A program made the position numbers and the translations under genes. DNA of 64,000 bases from Chrysogorgia sp. JL179-B06 (Eukaryota > Cnidaria > Anthozoa > Scleralcyonacea > Chrysogorgiidae), in assembly GCA_035772405.1 (NCBI GenBank), contig JAYKKM010000376.1, positions 103,501 to 167,500 on the forward strand, written 5' to 3'. How positions within the stretch are numbered: position 1 is the stretch's first letter; each line of letters begins with the position of its first letter. The notes beneath the pieces were generated by a model, which saw only the letters and a program-made list of their open reading frames with translations, was not told the DNA's origin and searched no databases. Below, in pieces: positions 57,301-64,000 of the stretch.

Positions 57301-58500
57301 TTCAAATTTACCTGTGTATATTTGCCATTCAAGTATTTTATTAAAATATATAATAATCATTACAAAACAACTGAAAAGTTTAAAAAATTAAGAAAATTTA
57401 AAAGAGCCATATAATAAAAAAAACATATTGAACTCGTCTGGTCAGTTTTTACGGCAAAATTATCCTGCCTTTTGTCTCTTTAAGTTGAAGTAGTAAGTTT
57501 AAGTTTAAGTAAGATTTTAATATCTGTAATTTTACTAAATTTTCTGCAGAAAGGATTTGTTGCGATAATTTTGTATTCGTTTTTAAGCTATTTTTTGCTT
57601 TGGATGAAATACTATAGATTTCTTCATGATCATAATGCGAGCTTATGATTTTCATTCACGAGTTGTGACGTATTGTATTATGAACTAGCGAGGATATTTA
57701 TTTTTGTACTTCCTTCACCGGTATGAAATTTACCAATTTGCTCCGACATTTCTTTATATCGTAGAAATTTTCCTGCGTCTTCGCCTGGTTCTACCTAATT
57801 AAAATACCACATTTTAATTTGTATCCGATTTCTGGTTGTCGAGCTGTTGAATTTATTATCTTGGTTTATTTTCCGAGCTCTAGTCTGAGCATCGTAAACA
57901 GTTGTTTTCGGCTTCGCTACCAGAATGGATAAGCGTTCCTCATTTTCCCTGTTAATTATTTTAAACTTTCGCCTAGAACTTTGAACTATTGCTATGATCG
58001 ATCCTATTGTAATGTTTATTATTATATATGACTATTTTCGTGAGCGGTCCTGAAATCCTGTAATTTGATTGGTTCCTGAACGGTCTGGAACTTGTCGTTC
58101 CGGACCGCTAGCTAAGAGCGAGAACTTTATAAACCGCGAAAAGAAAGTTCTTTTTATTGTTCAACCAATTAAAAAAGGGAATCCAGTTAAATTTCTTATA
58201 GGAAGCCAAATATAGGTTTAAAAAGCCAGATAAATGGGGTTGTTGTTTATAAAAGTTGCATGTTTGATGCATACATGTATTTCAAAATAATAAAATACAT
58301 GTTTTTATACATTATTTGACACCGGTTTATTATGAACGTTCTCAAGATTTTTGGTCATATGATAAACTACTTATTGACCTCGCTTGTTCGGTCTGTGCTA
58401 GAGAAATATCGGTCCGATATTCACTAGTATATACAGACCTTGCACGCTCGGTCAATAAGTAGTAAATATGTAAATCCTCGTACGACGTTTGGTATAAGCT
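57301..58500. other. No gene recognised
   Basis: AT-rich sequence. The repeated TGACCTCGCTTGTTCGGTC / GACCTTGCACGCTCGGTC words at 58,375 and 58,436 form a small inverted pair. No supported genes. Confidence 0.55.
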
Positions 58501-58947
58501 TCGGATAGACATTTCATTCGAGTAGACATTTTATTCGGATAGACATTTCATTCGGGAAGACATTTTATTCGGATAGACATTTCATTCGGGTAGACATTTT
58601 ATTCGGATAGACATTTCATTTGGGTAGACATTTTATTCGGATAGTCTTTTAATTCGGATAGTCTTTTTATTTATTCGGATAGTCTTTTTATTCGGATAGA
58701 CTTTTTATTCCGCAAATTTTTAGCCCTCCTTAGCCCTCCTTACGCATACTTAGCCCTCCTTACGCATACTTAGCCCCCCTTACGCATACTTAGCCCTCCT
58801 TATAAATATATATATTTGAAAATTAATGGCAAGGGAGCCTAAATTGAAACCATAAGGCTTATACAATTTTAGGCTTCCTTTTACATGAGAACAAAATTAA
58901 TTAGAGTGAGATTGCTTGGCAGACTAATCAGCTAATGCTTAATACCA

Positions 58948-59250
58948 TTATTTTGACAAATTTCTCAATATTTTGAGTAAAGAAATTTTTTTAGCTTTTT
59001 TTTTAAAAAGAGTAAAGGAAACTGTGTTCACAAGATCAATAGGAAAATAATTAAACAATTTCGGCCCCTGAAATTTTATAGAAAACTGTCTAATATTTGT
59101 TCTACATAATGGTATATGAATGGCCATTCGATTGCTTGTATTATACTGATGAATTTCATTGTTCAAAACAAACATATTATTGAAACTTTTTGGTAAGAGA
59201 GAATATTTATAGGAATACAGAAACTGGCCTAATTGCGCAACAAACAAATA
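58948..59250 (-). pseudogene. LINE ORF2 C-terminal fragment
   Basis: Reads NNEIHQYNTSNRMAIHIPLC then RTNIRQFSIKFQGPKLFNYF, a standard ORF2 C-terminus of jockey/CR1-related LINEs (H-YNTR...RTN..FSI.FQGPK.WN.LP). It ends with KKISLLKILRNLSK. Located between the arms of the foldback. Confidence 0.82.
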
Positions 59251-59270
59251 TCATGTAGTTTCAATAAACC

Positions 59271-59585
59271 ATAGTTAGTAGAAGGGATGGTTTGGAAGGT
59301 CCGCAAAAGTCATTGTTCTATGTCGTTGTTCACTTTCACGGTCACTGAACGTATTTTATTTTCTGTATAATGAAGTAGTCATCCAATAACAACGTTCGGA
59401 TTTAATTAGTGTAGTCCTTCATTGTCACGTGTTGTGGGTCCTTCGCCGTCACGTGTCCATAGAATTTCCTTTCTCCAACCAATAACAAACACTTTCTCCA
59501 ATACAATAACATGACCATTGCATCATCTTGAAAGACAATGGAGCTTCCAAACCACCCCCCCCCCCCCCCCACACTACTAACTATG
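59271..59585. mobile_element. hAT-like MITE with AATAAACC duplication, nested in the foldback
   Basis: AATAAACC at 59,263-59,270 is repeated at 59,586-59,593. Ends ATAGTTAGTAG and CTACTAACTATG are inverse, followed by TGGTTTGGAAG / CTTCCAAACCA. A C-run of 16 lies at 59,556-59,571. Confidence 0.82.
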
Positions 59586-60345
59586 AATAAACCGAGTTCC
59601 TTGGCTAAGTATGCCTAAGGATGAGGATGGCTAAGGATGGCTAAGGAGGGCTAAGGATGGCCAAGGATGGCTAAGGAGGGCTAAGGATGGCTAAAGAGGG
59701 CTAGAGTATGCCTAAGGAGGGCAAAGTATGCGCAAGGAGGGCTAAGTATGCGTAAGGAGGGCTAAGCTGAATGCGTAAGGGCAGGGCTAAGTATGCTTGC
59801 CGCTGACCGGGATAAATGGCGTGCTCACCCTCCCTCTCCGCCCGTGATGTAACGTTTTCGATTAAAGATAAGGTCGGCGAGTGGACTAGACCCAAATGCA
59901 CAAATCTATCGGAATAAAAAGTCTATCCGAATAAAAAACTATCCGAATTAAAAGACTATCCGAATAAAATGTCTACCCGCATAAAATGTCTACCCAAATG
60001 AAATGTCTATCCGAATAAAATGTTTACCCGAATGAAATGTCTATCCGAATAAAATGTCTACCCGAATGAAATGTCTATCCGAAAAAAATGTCTACCCGAA
60101 TGAAATGTCTATCCGAATAAAATGTCTACCCGAATGAAATGTCTATCCGAATAAAATGTCTACCCGAATAAAATGTCTATCCGAATAAAATGTCTATACC
60201 CGAATGAAATGTATAATGTCTACCCGCATAAAATGTCTACCCAAATGAAATGTCTATCCGAATAAAAAGTCTACCCAAATGAAATGTCTACCCGAATAAA
60301 AAGTCTATCCGAATAAAATGTCTACCCAAATAAAAAGTGTATCTG

Positions 60346-61370
60346 ATTTTGGCACTGATGGCATTCCATATATTTCACTGTTGAATTAGTGTTCAATGAC
60401 TTCGCGTGTGCCTGCTTTGACGTCATTTCCTGTGAAAAGTAAATCAACTTTAGCAGGGAAAAAGGCGAGAAAAAGAGATGAAAGATGAAAGAGAAGAAAT
60501 GGAGAAAAAATGGAGATGAAAAAAAAAAAAATGGAGATGAAATTTTCGAACGACAAGATATATTACATTTCTTCTTTGTAGAACCCAAAGATTACGAATA
60601 TGTGAAATCCTCATACCCCGGATAGGCATTTTAAAAACGAATTGAATAATCCTGTACTTCCAACCTTTCTCATTAATAATAATTGTGAAGAACTTGTTAA
60701 TATAAGTTATGATAGTAAACGCCTAAAATGCAATAGCGACTTCGATTCTCTTAGGAAAGTCAGAACTGATTTTAACATGGTATTATATAGAAAACAAACA
60801 CTATTATTTCAAGGTAAAGATGGCAATTTGGTACGAGATAAATGTGTGTACTTCTGCCAGACAGGAAACCCAACGCCAAATTTGAATTCGACGTCTACGG
60901 CTGACATGCGAACGATTGAACAAATCCTTCATCCCTGATACCGATGAAATACCATTTGTATCTGCGACGAATTTGCCAAGCAGTGAAGAAGATGGTGGCA
61001 AAGCGAACGCGGATCCTGTAAATCACTCGTCTCTGTTGACTAGGTGTTCTTGCCCTTGCGGAATTTTGACTGCTGATGTCTAATCCTTCTGTAAAAACCA
61101 GCGGTGTCATGGATATATCAATAAGTTGTCAGTATCCAGTGTATATGGTAATGAAGATAAAGAATCCTAAATACCCATCATGTAATGCGACAGTGAAAAG
61201 TTATAGTCCAGTCAATCTACCTGAAATGAAGGTTCAACATCAAACACATTGCAACAGAAATATGGATTTAGCTTTCTCGGTACCTACATACATTCAGAAA
61301 TCACATACCAAAGTCCCCAGAAATCAACCTAGAGGAAAGTTTTTATTACAATTTAACTACAAAAGCTCCA
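60346..61370 (+). other. Two short adjacent ORFs, unrecognised
   Basis: After a purine-rich stretch (60,461-60,540), a plus-strand frame at 60,642-60,938 reads FLINNNCEELVNISYDSKRL and later CVYFCQTGNPTPNLNSTSTA. A shifted frame continues SFIPDTDEIPFVSATNLPSS...RCSCPCGILTADV to about 61,078. A third (61,076-61,378) has CQYPVYMVMKIKNPKYPSCN. The serial frames suggest one decayed gene or element protein with frameshifts. No domain recognised. Confidence 0.35.
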
Positions 61371-61500
61371 TCCTTTAAAAAAGTTAAATTTCAAGTTCAC
61401 TTTTACCAAATATCACCTATGTCGTTAGAAAGTTCTCAAAAAACCATTTGAAGGACATTTATGCACGTAGTACAATTTTCCAGGCCCATTTTGAGTTACG

Positions 61501-62197
61501 CAGGGCCGGCGGAAGAGGGGGGTTGGGGCGGGGGGGCTTTTAGCCAATAATAATACTGCCAAAAATTTACGTGTTTAAAAAAATTAAGTTGCATCATCCA
61601 GGGTTCTATCTAGGGGGTTTGAGGGGTGGAAGCTCCCCCCCCCCCCCAAACAGCCGAGCTTCACCCCCAAAAAAGTTCTCATCATTCACAACTGAAGTAT
61701 TATTATTGGACGTAAGGTGATGTATCGCGTGCATGTAACTTAATTCAACTTAACTGATTCAATATGAAATACATTATAAATTTTAATAAACAATATAAAA
61801 TGTACTTAAAATCCTGGAAAGTGTTGTTTTTTGGTGTTTTATGACTTTTCGAAACCTTCAGTATTGTGTAAAATCTTCCCCCAAAATGCAGGAAATGGCA
61901 TTTCAGAGACTCTAGATTTCAAAATTTTCCGGAGAGGCATGCCCCCGGACCCCCCTAGATGCTCGCGCCTTTGGCGCTCGTTCACACTGTTTCCCAATCC
62001 TGGCTACGTCCTTGCTTCTCCGCTTAACAAAAAATCCTAGATAGAACCCTGTCATTTAGATCAGGAAAATACCAAACCGAGAGCTTTTCGTCCTTCCAAA
62101 TTGTTCGCATACTCATCAAATGGAGAAGCTATGTGACCAGGCAATTTTAGGATTGGTACCCAGCCCCCCCAATACAGATTTGCTTCCGCCGTGCCTG
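61501..62197. mobile_element. Nested element with 5-bp TSD (TTACG)
   Basis: TTACG at 61,496-61,500 and 62,198-62,202. Ends CAGGGCCGGCGGAAG and CTTCCGCCGTGCCTG are inverse apart from two bases. Its host is the TTAA foldback. It is itself interrupted at 61,599. Confidence 0.82.
61599..62051. mobile_element. Innermost nested element
   Basis: Ends CAGGGTTCTATCTAGG and CCTAGATAGAACCCTG are perfect inverses. Flanks TCATC (61,594-61,598) and TCATT (62,052-62,056) give a 5-bp TSD with one mismatch. Interior words CCGGAGAGGCATGCCCCCGG and GCTCGCGCCTTTGGCGCTCG recur in similar form near 30,120 and 53,750. Confidence 0.8.
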
Positions 62198-62606
62198 TTA
62201 CGTGTAAAGTTAAACCTGCGTGCTTGCAAAAAACCAGCACTTTGTGGCATTTTCCACTTTTCTTGAGCGAATAACTCAAAATGGGCTGAGAAAATTGTAT
62301 TATCCGATGAAATGTCCTGCATATAGCCGTGAGAACTTTCTAAAGACATAGGTAATATTTGCTAAACGTAAAATTTCACTTTTTTTAAAGAGTTATAGGT
62401 TGGTTTCCAGGGACTTCAGTTGGCACGTTATTTCCGAATGTATTAACTGAGGTAATAAAAAGCTAAAATCATTTCTTTTGTAATTTGTTTGATGTTAAAC
62501 CGTAGATTGCCTGGATTATTATCGCAACTACGATGCAGCATCATTTTCCCAGGATTTGTCCCAGCAATCTACATACCTGCGTTATAGCAAAAAACAAACT
62601 ACTTAA

Positions 62607-63312
62607 AGTGCCTATACAGCCCTTTTGTTTTTTAGTTATCTGTATAGAGGATCAAAAAATAGCTGCTGTAGGTTATTTTACAGTTTTTGATTTGGACTTT
62701 TCGTTTAGAAGATATTTTGCATCCAAATTAAGAAACGTAAGCAAATTCCGATTAAAAACCGAAAACGTATTTCTGCCAATTCTGGAGTCTGGGAACTAGG
62801 TTGTGACGTCATTTAAGAGATGAGTCCTGGATCTTCCCAGCTTCATAAACAATCGAGCTCGTTTCCCAGATTATACTATAAAATTTATCGTTTATGTTGA
62901 ACTATTCAATCATGCCAGACAGATACGCAGTGTATGGATGTTCTAATGAAGCGAATTTGAAAGAAAAAGATCTGTCCATTGTATTCCTTACTTATACTAT
63001 ACCTTTCTTGAACGATTCCTTACTTGAACGATACGCGGACAGTAAATATGAATATCGCATAGAGAACTTGCAGTGTGTTAATACAGTGTTTACAAGTTCC
63101 CCAAGGCAAAACACACATTAGTCTCTTAAAGACGTCACAGTGTGGCTCGTTCCAGGCCTTTCTAATTAGCGGCTTTTTTATATAAATAGCAATGTTTAAA
63201 GAGTGATATCTTCTAAACGAAAAGTCCAAATCTAAAACTATAAATTAACTTATCAGCTATTTTTCATCCTCTATACAGATAACTAAAAAACGAAAAGGGC
63301 TGTATAGGCACT
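62607..63312. mobile_element. TTAA-flanked foldback with AGTGCCTATACAGCCC ends
   Basis: TTAA at 62,603-62,606 and 63,313-63,316. Inverted arms of about 110 bp (AGTGCCTATACAGCCCTTTT, GTTATCTGTATAGAGGAT, GACTTTTCGTTTAGAAGATA). A second inner inverted pair surrounds AGGTTGTGACGTCATTTAAGA / TCTTAAAGACGTCACAGTGT. Terminal word shared with the element at 12,788. Frames inside are arm read-throughs. Confidence 0.88.
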
Positions 63313-63316
63313 TTAA

Positions 63317-64000
63317 ATCCAAGCTGACAAGAGCGCCATATATGTATAGCAGAGCATTATATACAAACGCTGTGATCATGCTGGCAATTCATGGTTTCTA
63401 TTATGTAGTAATATAAACGTGTTGTGTAGACAGTGTAGAAATACAAATCGAATACTCCAAAAGGTTGGTGTACTGCTAAAATAGTGTGTAACAAGGCCCA
63501 ATGTTTCGAGCGAAGGTTCCTTCCTTAGAGAGTGAAAAGTAAAGTGCAATGAAAACTAAGTGATACTTTTATATTTAAAATAATCAGGTGACAAAAACAA
63601 GCCAATGAAATAATTAATGAAATTTAAAAGTAGGAGAGTCATTTTCTATTTTTTAACGTCAATCTGTAAACAGGCCATCCAAATAAAGGCTAATATAGTG
63701 AGGTGAAATAAAGAAAACATCCGAGGGAGTTAAGTCGGAGAAGCCAGTTCTTAGACGAAAAAGATGACTTTAGAGGGATTTAAATAAAAGAAAATCGTTC
63801 GTTAAGTACGTGGAACGAATGATTTTCTTTATTTTATGGCACTTATTTCGCACCGGAAATGGTTGATAACATGGCACAAACTTTCATGTCCGAAATCAAT
63901 TGGTTGGTACTTAGTCTATTAAAATGTTGGGTGACGGGTTTGTCAACATTTCGGATTTAGGTTCGGAAACCACGGAGCAGAGATAAGGAAAGAACACGGT
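63317..64000 (-). mobile_element. Degenerate Penelope-type terminal region
   Basis: AAGGTTGGTGTACTGC (63,462) followed by GTTTCGAGCGAAGGTTCC and TTAGAGAGTGAAAAG matches the 54.07-kb terminal repeat, with the hammerhead core decayed to CUAAGGA. Further right, AAATAAAAGAAAATCGTTCGTTAAG (63,782) and ATGGCACAAACTTTCATGTC (63,871) parallel the centre of the 35.6-36.4-kb element in the same order. Confidence 0.6.

Larger units (their letters stand above)
58501..60345. mobile_element. Large foldback with arms of two tandem-repeat classes
   Basis: Outer left arm (58,501-58,715): ATTCGGATAGACATTT units alternating CATTCGGGTAGACATTTT. Inner left arm: about four TAGCCCTCCTTACGCATACT units (58,722-58,802). 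Right side, inverted: GGCTAAGGAGGGCTAAG units (59,620-59,800), then CCGAATAAAATGTCTACC units (59,908-60,345). The right arm is about twice as long as the left. The centre contains a LINE fragment and a nested MITE. Arms built of tandem repeats are the hallmark of FB-type elements. Confidence 0.85.
61379..62384. mobile_element. TTAA foldback, outermost of three nested elements
   Basis: TTAA at 61,375-61,378 and 62,385-62,388. Arms of about 120 bp share ACCTATGTC, TTAGAAAGTTCTCA, GGACATTT, ACAATTTTC and GCCCATTTTGAGTTA, inverted. It was interrupted by the element at 61,501-62,197. Confidence 0.78.

Overview
The window is eukaryotic, AT-rich animal DNA: intron-split genes, long TA microsatellites and many transposons. 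It holds Penelope-like elements with hammerhead-ribozyme cores, a Gmr1-like LTR retrotransposon, an R2-like LINE, CR1/jockey-like LINE ends, and hAT, pogo/Tigger, Harbinger and TTAA-type miniature elements. This mix fits a marine invertebrate, perhaps a cnidarian. No species-level marker was found, so that assignment is weak.

Positions 1-20,514 hold the one host gene I can reconstruct, on the minus strand: an ADAMTS-type secreted metalloprotease. Twelve exons are visible (signal peptide, prodomain, furin site, catalytic domain with zinc-binding histidines, disintegrin-like module). The 3' end lies off the left edge, and at least one exon between exon 1 and exon 2 was not found. From exon 2 onward the splice phases close exactly (1464 nt, 488 codons). 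The introns are packed with insertions: a hAT element with an 8-bp TSD, a minisatellite of about 61 copies, several TTAA-flanked foldbacks, a LINE fragment and an R2-like element with an internal inversion. At the far left, two canonical hammerhead motifs lie 280 bp apart in tandem (retrozyme-like).

Positions 20,800-46,500 are mostly repeats. A Penelope remnant (GIY-YIG plus hammerhead) lies at 20.8-21.6 kb. A foldback at 21.8-22.2 kb has tandem-repeat arms and a perfect 9-bp TSD. A tandem/inverted array of a 276-bp unit carrying a tRNA-Ala-like sequence lies at 25.6-27.2 kb. A second Penelope remnant with a 308-codon open GIY-YIG end and its own hammerhead-like motif lies at 36.6-37.7 kb. 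A 1.1-kb hAT derivative lies at 41.3-42.4 kb. A Harbinger remnant encoding a MADF-domain peptide, itself interrupted by a pogo/Tigger element, lies at 44.8-46.1 kb.

Positions 46,588-51,869 are a complete but mutated LTR retrotransposon with a GAGTA target duplication. Its gag resembles the SCAN domain. Its pol order is protease-integrase-reverse transcriptase-RNase H, the reverse of usual Ty3/gypsy order and diagnostic of the Gmr1 group. The RT has lost the segment with the catalytic YxDD box.

Positions 51,870-64,000 hold nested nonautonomous DNA elements with 5-bp TSDs, hammerhead-like inverted pairs, two LINE C-terminal fragments, a 1.8-kb foldback with tandem-repeat arms, a three-level nested insertion and an unrecognised pair of short ORFs.

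The host gene and the mobile elements are functionally unrelated. The most interesting system is the set of hammerhead/Penelope/tRNA-like units, which nearly all begin or end in (TA)n tracts.
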